A DNA stretch of 52,960 nt from Microbacterium sp. Leaf159 (GCF_001423615.1 NZ_LMOU01000001.1:1710684-1763643); one strand, 5' to 3'. Numbered from the stretch's first letter, positions 16,372-26,152 are shown. The notes: generated from the letters alone by a model not told the origin. A program made the numbers and translations.

Positions 16372-18162
16372 TCAGGGAGAGACGAGGATATCCTCGTCCT
16401 CCGCGAGCCCGAGTGCCCCCGTGACCGGATCGACGTAGCGGACCGTGATCTGACGCAGCCCCGGTCGCATGTCGAGCACTGACACGACAGTGGATGCCTC
16501 CGTCAGCACGACGCTCATCGCCGCCTCGCCATCGACCGACACGGACACCGTCGAGCCGGTGATTCCCTGGAGCCACAGGCTGATGTCGTCACGCGAGCCG
16601 TCGGCGTCGAGATCGGTGCGCATGATGAACGTGTCTGAGACCTCGGCGAGCGATGGAGTCTCGAAGAAGAAGGGGCCGATCGGAGCGCTGACCGTCTGCT
16701 CGCCGGTGAGCGCGGTATGGCGCACGGAGATGGACATGCCCTGATGGAGAGCCTCGGCTCCGGGAAGAACCGAGAAAGCACCGGCGGAATCGACGACGGC
16801 GGACGCGATGGAGAGGCCGGTCTCGTCGAGGATCTCGACCTCAGCACCCGCGGCACCGGTTCCGACGAGAGCGGTGGGGACGATCATCGACGTCGAGACG
16901 TTCCACTCGACGGTCACAGGCAGGATCACCGGCTCCTCAAGCGGAGGTTCCTCGACCGGGGCCGCCGGCGGAAGCCGCTGCGGCTGGCTCCGCGGTTCCG
17001 GTGGAGTCGTCGTGGCGGCCTCCTGGGGGGCGGGCGGCGCCACGGTCGTTTCGAGGTCGACCTCGACGACGGGCTGAGACTCCGGGACAGGGTCGGGTGA
17101 TTCAGGCACCACCGGCGGCGCGGGCGCTTCCACGGACTCCGTGGGCGTCGGCGCCGCGATCGGCGAGGGAGACTCGACGACGATCGCTGCAGGGGACGAC
17201 GCGTCGGCGCCCGGCGTCGCCTTCGGTGCGAGCTGGGCGGCGACGGCCACCGCCGCGACGATGACGGCAGCCGCTGCGACCGCTCCGCCCACGAGCAGCC
17301 ACGGAGCGGCTCCCCGGGGGAGCATACCGACCGAGACCGCTGCCATGACCGGAGCCGGCGTCGCGGCGGAGTACGCCGCCGCCGCCGGCCCACCGATGAT
17401 CGCCGGCAGCAGCAGTGCGCGCAGCTTCGAGGATGCCTGGGCGACCTCCGTGCTCGCCATCGTGCAGCGGCGACAGCCCTCGAGATGCGCCTCGAACCGC
17501 TTCCGATCGGCGCGCGAGACCTGCCGCTTGCGTCCCTGGGCGACGATGCGCTCGCACGTCCAGCGGCATTCCGCGTCTCGCCCTGCTTCTTTGATGTGCG
17601 CGTTCAGCCAGGCGACCTTGAATCCCTCACGAGCGCGCGAGGCCAGCACCGAGACGGCGTTCGGAGTCATGCCCATCAGCGGTGCGATCTCGCGCGGCTT
17701 CATGCCCTCGACCTCGAGGTACCAGAGCAGGGTGCGCCAGCGCTCCGGCAGATCCTGGAATGCCGTCGTGAGCAGCGCCTTGTCGGAGAGGATGTCGAGG
17801 GAGTCCTCGGAGTCGTCGACGGGCAGCTCGTCGAGGTATTCGAGGGCGAGGTCCTTCTGCTTGCCTCCCCAGGTCGCGGCGGCGCTGCGCACCGCGGCGA
17901 ACAGGTAGGGCCGGAAAGCTTCGGTCGGGCCCCCGCCGTTGCGGATCGCGCTGAAGGTCTTCGCGAAGGCCTCGCTGACCAGGTCCTCGGGGTCGATCGA
18001 GCTCGTGATGGCCCGAGCGGCGCGCAGCGCTGACGGTGAATGGCGCTCCCAGAGCATCCCGTACGCCCTGTTGTCCCCGTTGCGGGTGGCGCGCACGAGA
18101 TCGTCGTCGCTCGTGTCGGGTTCGAGGCGAGTACGGATGACGGTCGGCGGCAGCACGGTCAT
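16372..18162 (-). CDS. Membrane-tethered ECF sigma factor with fused zinc anti-sigma-like motif and extracellular domain
   Basis: 596 residues from the ATG at 18162 (MTVLPP), supported by GAAGGG upstream; an in-frame ATG nine codons earlier is less likely. Order: sigma region 2 (about 20-90, with DPEDLVSEAFAKTF), sigma region 4 (about 125-185, with LLWYLEVEGMKPREIAPLMG), a zinc-type motif (C199, C203, H226, C230, C233), one clear transmembrane helix (about 298-320), a Pro/Glu/Thr-rich linker (about 325-440), and a C-terminal part with Ig-like/Big-type repeats. The sigma and its anti-sigma-like element are thus in one chain with a probable outside sensor. ECF groups with C-terminal membrane extensions (such as ECF52/53) are known in actinobacteria. 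It is paralogous to the protein at 23833-25773. Confidence 0.85.
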   Translation of the reverse strand: MTVLPPTVIRTRLEPDTSDDDLVRATRNGDNRAYGMLWERHSPSALRAARAITSSIDPEDLVSEAFAKTFSAIRNGGGPTEAFRPYLFAAVRSAAATWGGKQKDLALEYLDELPVDDSEDSLDILSDKALLTTAFQDLPERWRTLLWYLEVEGMKPREIAPLMGMTPNAVSVLASRAREGFKVAWLNAHIKEAGRDAECRWTCERIVAQGRKRQVSRADRKRFEAHLEGCRRCTMASTEVAQASSKLRALLLPAIIGGPAAAAYSAATPAPVMAAVSVGMLPRGAAPWLLVGGAVAAAAVIVAAVAVAAQLAPKATPGADASSPAAIVVESPSPIAAPTPTESVEAPAPPVVPESPDPVPESQPVVEVDLETTVAPPAPQEAATTTPPEPRSQPQRLPPAAPVEEPPLEEPVILPVTVEWNVSTSMIVPTALVGTGAAGAEVEILDETGLSIASAVVDSAGAFSVLPGAEALHQGMSISVRHTALTGEQTVSAPIGPFFFETPSLAEVSDTFIMRTDLDADGSRDDISLWLQGITGSTVSVSVDGEAAMSVVLTEASTVVSVLDMRPGLRQITVRYVDPVTGALGLAEDEDILVSP

Positions 18163-18220
18163 GATCGGCCCTTCATCGCTGCGATGCACCGCGATGCGCG
18201 CAGGGTGAGCGCCCCGACGC

Positions 18221-19402
18221 TCACTGCGCTGCCTCGATCGCTGCGACCGCGGCGTCGAGACGCGGCCCGGTCGAATCCACCAGCGTGCACGGCATCTCCT
18301 CGATTCGGGTCACCCCGAGGAAGCCCATGACCGTGAGGAGCTCATCGTGGAGCACCTCGAACGCGCGCTCGACACCGGGTCGGGCTCCTGCCGCCAGCCC
18401 CAGCGCGAACGGTCGGCCCGCCGCTGCGGCATCGGCACCGAGCAGGAGCGCCTTCGCGATGTCGGAACCACGCCGGATCCCGCCGTCGACGATCACGGAC
18501 GCGCGTCCGTCGACCGCGTCGACGACCCCAGGCAGCGCCTCGATCGTGGCCTGCTGACTGTCGAACTGACGGCCGCCGTGGTTCGAGACGAAGACGCCGT
18601 CTGCGCCGTGCTCGACGGCGAGGCGTGCGTCCTCGGGCGTCATGACGCCCTTGACGACGATGTTGCCCGTCCAGCTGCTGCGCAGCCGGGCGATGTCGTC
18701 CCACGTCGCCGTCTGATTCTCGTTGCGCTCCATCCAGACTTCCATCTCGCGCATGCGGATCGCTCGCCCGTCGATGCGGTAGTTGCCCCACGTCATCGAT
18801 CTGCCCAGGAGCCACCGCATCACCCACCCCGGATGCAGCGCGGTGTTCATGACGTCGCGGACAGGCGGTCGCGGCGGCATGGCCGTGCCGTGACGGAGGT
18901 CGCGGTCGCGCTTGCTCGACACGGCGACGTCACCGGCGACGACCAGGGTGTCGACTCCGAGCGCCCGCGCCCGATCGATGTGCCGTCGGGTCTCGTCAGC
19001 ATCGTTCCAGAAGGCGATCTGCGCCCACACCCGCTTCGGGGCGGCATCCGTCACCTCTTCGAGCGAGCAGCCGGACCAGGGGCTGTGCACGAACACACTG
19101 CCTGCGGTCGCGGCTGCCCGCGCGATGGCCACGTCGGCGTCGGGGTGGCACACCGTCAGAAGACCCATGGGGGACACGACCAGGGGAAGGTCGAGTCGGG
19201 TTCCGAGGATGCTGGTCGCCGCGTGGCGCTGCGAGGTGTCGACGAGCACCCGCTGGGGAAGCAGATGTGCGTCGAGAGCCTCACGGTTGCGTCGAAGGGT
19301 GAGCTCGTCGAGAGCTCCTCCCTCGATGAAGTCGAAGACCATCGCCGGCAGGCGCCGGCGAGCACGGATCCTGAGGTCTTCGATGCTGTGGATGTTGCGC
19401 AC
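18221..19402 (-). CDS. FMN-dependent alpha-hydroxy-acid oxidase/dehydrogenase
   Basis: 393 residues from a GTG start at 19402 with an AGGAG Shine-Dalgarno 6 nt upstream. TIM-barrel flavoprotein of the lactate/glycolate/mandelate oxidase family, oxidising an L-2-hydroxy acid to the keto acid. The active-site base and substrate Arg are in FVSNHGGRQFDSQQ (H265, R268). FMN phosphate contacts are in DGGIRRGSDIAKALLLGADA and GRPFALG, and LPLVVSPMGLL is the usual early strand. It is the last gene of the operon 22044-18221, 25 bp after the ABC ATPase, so its substrate is probably related to what that transporter imports. Confidence 0.92.
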   Translation of the reverse strand: MRNIHSIEDLRIRARRRLPAMVFDFIEGGALDELTLRRNREALDAHLLPQRVLVDTSQRHAATSILGTRLDLPLVVSPMGLLTVCHPDADVAIARAAATAGSVFVHSPWSGCSLEEVTDAAPKRVWAQIAFWNDADETRRHIDRARALGVDTLVVAGDVAVSSKRDRDLRHGTAMPPRPPVRDVMNTALHPGWVMRWLLGRSMTWGNYRIDGRAIRMREMEVWMERNENQTATWDDIARLRSSWTGNIVVKGVMTPEDARLAVEHGADGVFVSNHGGRQFDSQQATIEALPGVVDAVDGRASVIVDGGIRRGSDIAKALLLGADAAAAGRPFALGLAAGARPGVERAFEVLHDELLTVMGFLGVTRIEEMPCTLVDSTGPRLDAAVAAIEAAQ

Positions 19403-19427
19403 GTCATGCTCCTGTGAGGTGTGGATG

Positions 19428-20195
19428 TCAGTGCAGGATTCGGGAGAGGAAGGCCTGGGTGCGTTCGTGCTGAGGACGCGCGAGCACGTCCTCAGGCGAT
19501 CCGCTCTCGACGACGACACCGCCGGCCATGAAGACGACCTGATCGCTGACCTCGCGAGCGAAGCCGAGCTCGTGCGTGACGACCATCATGGTCATCCCCT
19601 CTGCGGCGAGATCCCGCATGACGGCGAGGACCTCGCCGACCAGTTCGGGGTCGAGAGCCGAGGTCGGCTCGTCGAAGAGCATCAGCTTCGGCTTCATCGC
19701 CAGAGCCCTCGCGATCGCGATGCGCTGCTGCTGTCCTCCGGAGAGCTCCTGCGGGTACGAGGACGCCTTGTCGGCCAGGCCGACACGCTCGAGCAGCACC
19801 ATCGCCTCGGCGATGACCTCGCCTCGGGGGCGCCCGAGGACCTGCGTCGGTCCTTCGATCACGTTCTCCAGCACCGTGCGGTGCGGAAAGAGGTTGAAGC
19901 GTTGGAACACCATGCCGGTGTGACGCCGCGTCCTCGCGATCGCGGACTCCTTCGCCTCGACCAGCCGTCCGCGGTGACGGGTGGCGCCGACGAGCTCGCC
20001 GTCGACGAGGATGATCCCCGCGTCGACCGTCTCGAGGCGATTCACGCAGCGCAGCAGGGTCGTCTTGCCCGACCCGCTGGGGCCGATCAGGCACGTCACG
20101 GAACCTGCGGGGATCCGGAGAGACACGTCTTCGAGCACGGTGTTGTGGCCGAAGGCCTTCCGCACTCCGCGGATCTCGACCACGTTGCGCGTCAT
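19428..20195 (-). CDS. Polar amino acid ABC transporter ATP-binding protein
   Basis: 255-residue ABC ATPase of the GlnQ/HisP type. It has Walker [13 protein letters not shown], signature [15 protein letters not shown], Walker [20 protein letters not shown] and switch HELGFAREV. The start at 20195 overlaps the permease stop (ATGA). It energises the permease encoded upstream. The family usually moves amino acids or close analogues. Confidence 0.95.
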   Translation of the reverse strand: MTRNVVEIRGVRKAFGHNTVLEDVSLRIPAGSVTCLIGPSGSGKTTLLRCVNRLETVDAGIILVDGELVGATRHRGRLVEAKESAIARTRRHTGMVFQRFNLFPHRTVLENVIEGPTQVLGRPRGEVIAEAMVLLERVGLADKASSYPQELSGGQQQRIAIARALAMKPKLMLFDEPTSALDPELVGEVLAVMRDLAAEGMTMMVVTHELGFAREVSDQVVFMAGGVVVESGSPEDVLARPQHERTQAFLSRILH

Positions 20196-21136
20196 GCGAC
20201 CGGCTCCTTCGACTTCTTGACCCGGCCCGCCCGTCGCGGGGTGAAGCCCCGGCCGTAGCGTTCTTCGAGACGGGACTGCACGATGGTCAGGACCGTGGTC
20301 AGCACGAGGTACCAGATGCACGCGACGAGCAGCAGCGGGATGACCTCGTAGTTGAGCGAGTAGATCGATTGCACGGCGTACAGGAGATCGGAGATCGCGA
20401 GCACGCTCACCAGAGATGTGCCCTTGAGCATCGAGATGACCTGATTGCCTGTCGGTGGGATCACCACCCGCATCGCCTGAGGCAGCACGACACGGCGGAG
20501 CATCTTCGACCGCGTCATGCCGAGCGCCCGCCCGGCGTCCAGCTGCCCCTCGTCGACCGACGAGATCCCGCTGCGGATGATCTCGGCCATATACGCCGCC
20601 TCGTTCAGCGACAGACCGAGCAGTGCGGCTCCCAGAGGCGTGATCAGCACGTTGGCCGAGCCCAGTACGATGCTCGGCCCGCCGAACGGCAGCCCGAAGG
20701 CGATGACCGGGTAGAGAGCGGCGATGTTGTACCAGAAGATGAGCTGCACCAGCAGCGGGGTGCCACGGAAGAACCAGACGTAGGCGCCACTCACCCCGGC
20801 GAACACGGGGTTGCCCGAGACGCGCATGATCGCGAGCACGACGCCGAGGGCGATGCCGGCTGTCATCGAGACGACCGTGAGCACGAGTGTGAGCAGCATG
20901 CCCTGCAGCACCTGCGGGTCGAAGAGATAGGCGCCGACGACCGCCCAGCCGAATCGGGGGTTGGTGGCGACGTCGATCAGGAAGAACGCCACGAACAGGC
21001 AGAGGAGCACACCGCCGATGAGGATGCCGAAGCGGCGCCTCTTGTGCACCTCCAGCGACGTGAGCGTGCGCTGCAGCCCAGTCGCCTCTCCCGCGGGCTC
21101 CCCCGCTGAGGAGGCGCCCTGCTCGATGATGGCCAT
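20192..21136 (-). CDS. Polar amino acid ABC transporter permease
   Basis: 314-residue inner-membrane permease of the HisM/GlnP type. A cytoplasmic N-terminus of about 32 residues precedes the first helix ([19 protein letters not shown]). The coupling EAA loop reads [20 protein letters not shown] and continues to [20 protein letters not shown], as expected for contact with the ATPase. A single permease gene implies a homodimer. It lies 5 bp after the binding-protein gene. Confidence 0.94.
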   Translation of the reverse strand: MAIIEQGASSAGEPAGEATGLQRTLTSLEVHKRRRFGILIGGVLLCLFVAFFLIDVATNPRFGWAVVGAYLFDPQVLQGMLLTLVLTVVSMTAGIALGVVLAIMRVSGNPVFAGVSGAYVWFFRGTPLLVQLIFWYNIAALYPVIAFGLPFGGPSIVLGSANVLITPLGAALLGLSLNEAAYMAEIIRSGISSVDEGQLDAGRALGMTRSKMLRRVVLPQAMRVVIPPTGNQVISMLKGTSLVSVLAISDLLYAVQSIYSLNYEVIPLLLVACIWYLVLTTVLTIVQSRLEERYGRGFTPRRAGRVKKSKEPVA

Positions 21137-21141
21137 GGTGA

Positions 21142-22044
21142 TCAGCCCTGCGCCGCGTTGACGCGGGCTTCGGTGATGGCCATCGACTCGAGCCCGTAGT
21201 CGGCGAGAAGTTCCTCGTATTCGGGCGAGGCGATGATTGCGCTCATCGCCTCGGCGATGGCGTCGAGCGTGCCGGCGTCATGCGGGATGCCCACCGCCAC
21301 GGGGGCGAAGTCGTTCTCGTCGCCGACCTCGAGCTTCGAGTCCTGCGCGACCGCGTAGCCGAGGATCGGAGAATCCGCGTAGACGACGTCGGCTCGATCG
21401 CTGAGGAGCGCGGAGACGGCCTGCCGGGTGTCCTGGAACTGCAGGATCTCCAGCGGCTTCTCGCCCGCGTCCTCGCATGCCTGATCGAACCCCGGCACGT
21501 TGACCGTGAGCTGGTACGAACCCTTGAGCACGGCCACGCGCTTGCCGCACAGCCCGTCGAAGGCGAGCTTCTGCGGATTGCCCGTCGGTACGGCGAGCGC
21601 GCTGCCCATCTGCACGTAGTCGACGAAGTCGAGCTGCTCCATGCGCTCTTCGGTCGGCGTCATCGACGACACGGTGAGGTCGTACCGACCGGCGCTCATG
21701 CCCGGGATGATCGTGTCGAACGTGGTCACCTCGATGTCGAGATCGAGGCCGAGGGCACCGGCGAGGAGGCGGGCGATGTCGGGGTTGATCCCGGTCATGT
21801 CCTGGGTGCCCTCGCGGTAGAACTGTGTCGGCGGCTCGTTGGTGGGGATCGCCACCCGGAGGGTTCCGCCGTCCTTCAGCTCGTCCGGCAGCAGCGCCAC
21901 GGCATCCGCCACCGGCTCCATGGTGATCTCGTCGGCGCTCGGCGCCGGGTCTGCCTGCGCTGCGCAGCCGCCGAGGAGGATCGCGACACCGAATGCGGCG
22001 AGGGCCGCCGCCGAGCGGCGCCGAAGATCGTGAGTGCTGTTCAT
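21142..22044 (-). CDS. ABC transporter substrate-binding lipoprotein
   Basis: 300-residue family 3 (SBP_bac_3) solute-binding protein. The signal peptide ends in the lipobox LLGGC, and Cys27 would be lipid-anchored. The mature fold is bilobed, with [16 protein letters not shown] at the start, [15 protein letters not shown] as the domain-crossing strand and [15 protein letters not shown]. Start 22044 ([10 protein letters not shown]) places a normal signal peptide at the N-terminus, unlike the frame start 14 codons earlier. It is the first gene of the operon leading to the hydroxy-acid oxidase. Ligand probably an amino or carboxylic acid. Confidence 0.93.
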   Translation of the reverse strand: MNSTHDLRRRSAAALAAFGVAILLGGCAAQADPAPSADEITMEPVADAVALLPDELKDGGTLRVAIPTNEPPTQFYREGTQDMTGINPDIARLLAGALGLDLDIEVTTFDTIIPGMSAGRYDLTVSSMTPTEERMEQLDFVDYVQMGSALAVPTGNPQKLAFDGLCGKRVAVLKGSYQLTVNVPGFDQACEDAGEKPLEILQFQDTRQAVSALLSDRADVVYADSPILGYAVAQDSKLEVGDENDFAPVAVGIPHDAGTLDAIAEAMSAIIASPEYEELLADYGLESMAITEARVNAAQG

Positions 22045-22232
22045 GTGAGCGTCCTCTGTGAGGGGGCGACGTTGCCCGGAATCCATCTGCGCGTGTGACG
22101 TGCGAGAAGAGGAGATGGTCGGATATCTCGCGAGGTGCCCCGTCGACCTCGTACTCTCAGTCTTACGGGGAACCGATCTGACCGATATGTGAGTTCCTCC
22201 GGTAGTTGCCTTTTCTGAATGGAGAAGATTCC

Positions 22233-23828
22233 ATGTCCATACCTTCGGAGCCCGGTGATTCGGGAGCCCCGACGCTGCGAGAGGCGATCCTCGTCGCAGA
22301 CGGCTCCCTCTCCACCCGCACCGGGGACTCCGACGCGGAGGAGACAGTCTTCAGGGGCGTGGACTTCTACGACCCCGCTCTCGACGTGACGGAGTATCGC
22401 GATCAGATCGTGCTCGGCGCCGGAGTGTCGGAGACAGCGCTGCCCGCACTCGCCGTGCAGCTCGCGGCGGCGGGCGCAGCGGCATTGATCGTCCGCCGCG
22501 CGCAGCCGGTCGACATCACGAGCGAGGCTCCCGAATGGTCCCTGGCGCTGCCGCTGCTCCACCACCTCGAAGGCGATTGGGCGCAGCTCGCGAACCTGCT
22601 GCGATCGCTCCTCAGTCCGCACTCGGTCGGCCACGTGACGGGCGTGCGCCTCGGCGACCTGTTCGGCCTCGCGAACGCGCTCGCCACACTGTCGGAGGGT
22701 GCGGTGAGCATCGTCGATTCCACCGGCCAGGTCGTGGGGTACTCGACGCACAGCGAGCAGCCGATCGACGACATCCGGCGCCGCACCACGCTTCTGCTGC
22801 AGGAGGAGATCCCCATCTCCTCCGACGCGGAGTACCAGTCGCTGCTCCGCGCTCCCGATGCCCGGCACTTCCCTTCCGAGACCGACCAGTTCGGCAGGGT
22901 CGGCATCGCTGTGCGGGCGTCCGGCGAGCTTCTCGGGTCGATCTGGGTGATCCAGATCGACCCGTCGCTCGCCCCTCGCACGAACCTCCTGCTCGAGGAG
23001 ATGGAGCCGATCGCCGCTCAGCACCTGCTGCGCGCACGCGAGGATGCCGCGGATCGGGACCAGCGCAACTCCGGGCTGCTTCGCACGCTGCTCGAGGACG
23101 ACCGGCATGCCCGAAGTGCGGCGTCGCAGCTTCTGATCCGCCCGGAGGCGGGCTGCACGATCGTGTGCTTCCGCGTCGACACCTTCGACCAGGTCGAGGC
23201 GATGCGGGGCCTGCATCGCCTGCTGCACCTCGCGATCAGCGTGTCGAGCGCCGCGTTCCCCGGATCCCACAGTGCGGTGATCGGCACACAGGTCGTGACC
23301 CTGATCCCCGGCTCGATCGCGGCGCGAGCGCATACGTTCGCGCATTCGGTCATCAGAACCGACACCGCTCTGATCGCCGGCATCGGCACCCGTGCGTACG
23401 ACGTGAACGGCATCGCCCGTTCGCATCGTGAGGCCGGTGCGACCGCCGGCGTGCTGATGAGCTCTCCGATCGCCGACGACCGCCACCGGCAGACCCGGAT
23501 CGCCACGTTCGACGAGATGCGAGACCGACTCGCCATCCTCCAGGTCACCGACCTGATCGAGGGCCTCGACGCCGCCGTCGGCGACTCCGCGAGCATCCTG
23601 GCCGAGCACGATGCCGCACAGGGCACCGATCTGTCTCGGACCATGCGCATCTACCTCGATCACCTCGGGAGTGTGCGAGAGACCGCCGCCGCGCTGCACG
23701 TTCACCAGAACACCGTGCGATATCGGCTGGAGGTCGTGCGCAACGACCTGGGCATCGATCTCGACTCACCGGACACGCGGCTGTGGCTGTGGCTGCGCCT
23801 GTCTGTCGCCTCCCGCTCCACGCGTTGA
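22233..23828 (+). CDS. PucR family transcriptional regulator
   Basis: 531 residues from the ATG at 22233 with GGAGAAG 5 nt upstream. The C-terminal PucR-type HTH (about 465-525) reads MRIYLDHLGSVRETAAALH then VHQNTVRYRLEVV, closing with a LWLWLRLS segment. The central GGDEF-like (CdaR) domain precedes it, and the N-terminal region resembles the PucR sensor domain. PucR regulators control purine, amino-acid or hydroxy-acid catabolism. Divergent orientation from the transporter/oxidase operon makes that operon its likely target. Its stop is 4 bp from the stop of the second tethered sigma gene. Confidence 0.93.
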   Translation: MSIPSEPGDSGAPTLREAILVADGSLSTRTGDSDAEETVFRGVDFYDPALDVTEYRDQIVLGAGVSETALPALAVQLAAAGAAALIVRRAQPVDITSEAPEWSLALPLLHHLEGDWAQLANLLRSLLSPHSVGHVTGVRLGDLFGLANALATLSEGAVSIVDSTGQVVGYSTHSEQPIDDIRRRTTLLLQEEIPISSDAEYQSLLRAPDARHFPSETDQFGRVGIAVRASGELLGSIWVIQIDPSLAPRTNLLLEEMEPIAAQHLLRAREDAADRDQRNSGLLRTLLEDDRHARSAASQLLIRPEAGCTIVCFRVDTFDQVEAMRGLHRLLHLAISVSSAAFPGSHSAVIGTQVVTLIPGSIAARAHTFAHSVIRTDTALIAGIGTRAYDVNGIARSHREAGATAGVLMSSPIADDRHRQTRIATFDEMRDRLAILQVTDLIEGLDAAVGDSASILAEHDAAQGTDLSRTMRIYLDHLGSVRETAAALHVHQNTVRYRLEVVRNDLGIDLDSPDTRLWLWLRLSVASRSTR

Positions 23829-23832
23829 GCAC

Positions 23833-25773
23833 TCATCCGACACCTCGGGGAACCGCGACCGACACGCCGGACCGCCCCGACGTCGGATCGATGTAGCGGG
23901 CTGCGACGACCGGCGTTCCGGCTCCGACGTCGAACAGGATCAGCTCGTCGATGCCCTGGGGCATTCTCACCGTCTGCGAACGCCCCTGCTGGTCGAGCAG
24001 TTCGACCCACGCGCCCGGCACCGCGCGGAGGCTCAGGCAGCCGCGCTCGAGAGCGGACGGCACACGGCAGTGCTCGTCGTCGCCGGCCGTGATCACCGGG
24101 ACCGAGAAGGACAGCGGACCGATCGCCTGCGCCCACCGTGTGACGCCGGTCTGGGGATCCTCGTGCCGCACCCTCAGCGTGATGCCCTGTCGCAGTCGAT
24201 CACCGGACACGTCGAGCGCGAACGTACCGTCGTCGGCGACCGACTCCGCGTCGATGGTCACACCGGCCTCGTCGACCACGCTCACGATCGCGCCCGGCGA
24301 CCCCGTGCCCTCGAGCCACCCCGGCACCAGGGAGTCCTGCGCGATCGACCGGGTGATATCGAATTCGTGGGGCTCTTCGGACAGGGAGTCCACCGCCGGC
24401 GGATCGGCTGGCGCCCTCGGCGACGACGTCGGCTGCGGTGCCGATGGCGGGATCGGCGTCTGCGTCGGGGCCGGGGTGTGCGTCGGGGTCGGCCTCGGCC
24501 GCGCCGCTGCGGGCGGTGCTTCGGCCGGGACTGACGTGCCGTCCGCCTCCACCGCGTCGGGCTGCACTTCGACGGTCAGCAGTCGTTGGCCACCGGGGCT
24601 CGGGAGCGTCCCGCGCATCGCGGGATCCGTCGCACGCGACAGATGCTCGTCGGAATCCGCCTGCGGTTGAACCTCGACGGGTCCGGATGCCTCGACCTTC
24701 GACGATCTGTCCTCATGTCCGCCCACGTCAGGGAGGCTGAGCACGCTCCCGGCGAAGACGACCGCTCCGATAACGGCGACGGTCGTGGCGGCCAGGGCGG
24801 CGAGCCCGCTCATCGGGAGGGAGGCGGACGAACTGGCGTGCGCAGCGATTCCGGCGGTCGAGGCGACAGCTGGGGCGCGCTCTGTCGCGCCGCGGGTCCC
24901 CGCATGCTCGGACCAGGTTCCGAGGCCACTCGCGTCGTCGGGCACCACATCGGCGGCGACCGACGGCGCATCCGTCGCCGCGTAGAGTCCCGCCGCGACA
25001 CCGCCGAGCAACGCCGCGGGCAGGATCGACCGGAGCCTCTGCGAGACCGTGTCGATCTCCGCCGCGACGAGCTGACACCCGCGGCAACTGCCCATATGGG
25101 CACGGAAACGTGCGATGTCATCGCCCCGCACCGGACGCTCACGCTGCGACACGATCCGTTCGCAGAACCAGCGGCAGTCCTCGGATCGAGAGGGATCGTG
25201 GATGTGCGCCTGCAGCCATGCCCGGCGAAAACTGTCGCGTGCACGGAGCGCGAGCGCTGACACCGCGTTGGGGGTGATTCCCATGAGGGGCGCGAGTTCT
25301 CGCGGCTTCATTCCCTCGACTTCGAGGTACCACAGCAGCGTCCGGTGCCTCGCAGAGAGCTTTCCGAAGACCGCGGCCACGCTCGTCCGCTCCGAGATCC
25401 TCTCTATGGGGTCTCCCGCATCCGACGCCAGGTCCTGCTCGGAGATCACTTCGATCGACAGCATCCCGGATCCGCGCGACCATCGCGCGGCGGTGTTGCG
25501 CAGGGTGGCGAGGAGATACGGACGGAAGGCGTCGCTCGGCCCGCCGCCGGCCTTGGTCACGCGCAGGATCGACGCGAAGGCCTCGCTCACGAGATCGTCG
25601 GGGTCCGCCGACGGCGAGATCGCACGCGCGGCCCGACGGGCGGCGTCGACGTGACGCCTCCACAGGAGTGCGAAATCCCCGATGTCGCCACCACGCACCG
25701 CAGCGATGATCTGATCGTCGGAAGGTTCGACCGACGCGGCGTCGTCGCTGTCGAGAGGCGCGGCGGGATTCAT
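23833..25773 (-). CDS. Second membrane-tethered ECF sigma factor with fused zinc motif and extracellular domain
   Basis: 646 residues; ribosome-binding site CGGAGC upstream of 25773. It has the same plan as 16372-18162: sigma region 2 (DPDDLVSEAFASIL), region 4 (LLWYLEVEGMKPRELAPLMG), zinc residues C200, C204, H226, C230, C233, a hydrophobic transmembrane helix at about 321-345, a long Pro/Thr-rich linker (about 360-470) and a C-terminal domain of beta-rich repeats ending in ARYIDPTSGRSG. The sigma and zinc regions are clearly paralogous to the first protein, while the external part is diverged, implying different signals. It is the next gene downstream of the pilus operon on the same strand, across a 379-bp gap. 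Confidence 0.85.
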   Translation of the reverse strand: MNPAAPLDSDDAASVEPSDDQIIAAVRGGDIGDFALLWRRHVDAARRAARAISPSADPDDLVSEAFASILRVTKAGGGPSDAFRPYLLATLRNTAARWSRGSGMLSIEVISEQDLASDAGDPIERISERTSVAAVFGKLSARHRTLLWYLEVEGMKPRELAPLMGITPNAVSALALRARDSFRRAWLQAHIHDPSRSEDCRWFCERIVSQRERPVRGDDIARFRAHMGSCRGCQLVAAEIDTVSQRLRSILPAALLGGVAAGLYAATDAPSVAADVVPDDASGLGTWSEHAGTRGATERAPAVASTAGIAAHASSSASLPMSGLAALAATTVAVIGAVVFAGSVLSLPDVGGHEDRSSKVEASGPVEVQPQADSDEHLSRATDPAMRGTLPSPGGQRLLTVEVQPDAVEADGTSVPAEAPPAAARPRPTPTHTPAPTQTPIPPSAPQPTSSPRAPADPPAVDSLSEEPHEFDITRSIAQDSLVPGWLEGTGSPGAIVSVVDEAGVTIDAESVADDGTFALDVSGDRLRQGITLRVRHEDPQTGVTRWAQAIGPLSFSVPVITAGDDEHCRVPSALERGCLSLRAVPGAWVELLDQQGRSQTVRMPQGIDELILFDVGAGTPVVAARYIDPTSGRSGVSVAVPRGVG

Positions 25774-26152
25774 GCTGCTCCGTGTGTGAGGGGACTCTCG
25801 ATCTCACGAGAAGACGTCGGAGTCGGCGTCGAGCGCCACGACGCGTGCGCGCGTGTCGGGTAGCCCGTGAGATCGCGGAACTGTGTCTCAGGACAGGGCC
25901 GCGATCGGGCGCGTCCCTGACGCGCCCGCGTCAGGTCGGTGCCGGATGAGGGACGAGGCGTTGGGGGTGCCTCGTCCCTTCGACTCTCGTGAGGGTCGAT
26001 TCCGCGGTGCGTGAGTCGGCCGGGGAGGCGTCGATTCTCGCGAAGCGGAGCGTCGGGCGGGAGTCCGACGCAAGGCCGATGGCCATACTTACAAGACCCT
26101 GACGGGAGCGAATCGTGACGAATGCGCGTGGAATCGACGTTCACGGAGGGCA
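25774..26152. other. 379-bp intergenic region with two hairpins
   Basis: This gap between the pilus operon end and the second tethered sigma gene holds no credible gene. It contains two perfect stem-loops: AGGGACGAGGC/GCCTCGTCCCT with a 9-nt loop (25949-25979), and GGGCGCGTC/GACGCGCCC with a 3-nt loop (25907-25927). Neither is followed by a T-run. The rest presumably carries the promoter of the sigma gene, for which I cannot assign -35 and -10 boxes with confidence. Confidence 0.6.
25949..25979 (-). terminator. Probable terminator hairpin of the pilus operon
   Basis: Perfect 11-bp stem with a 9-nt loop, 174 bp beyond the stop of the second sortase gene. It lacks a T-tract on the minus strand, so termination efficiency is uncertain. 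Confidence 0.4.

Noticed and set aside
18163..18189. Upstream ATG for the first tethered sigma gene
   Set aside because: The ATG at 18162 has a better Shine-Dalgarno, and the nine extra residues add nothing recognisable.
22041..23705. Minus-strand open frame of about 554 codons
   Set aside because: Antisense to the PucR gene, which has a good ribosome-binding site and HTH.
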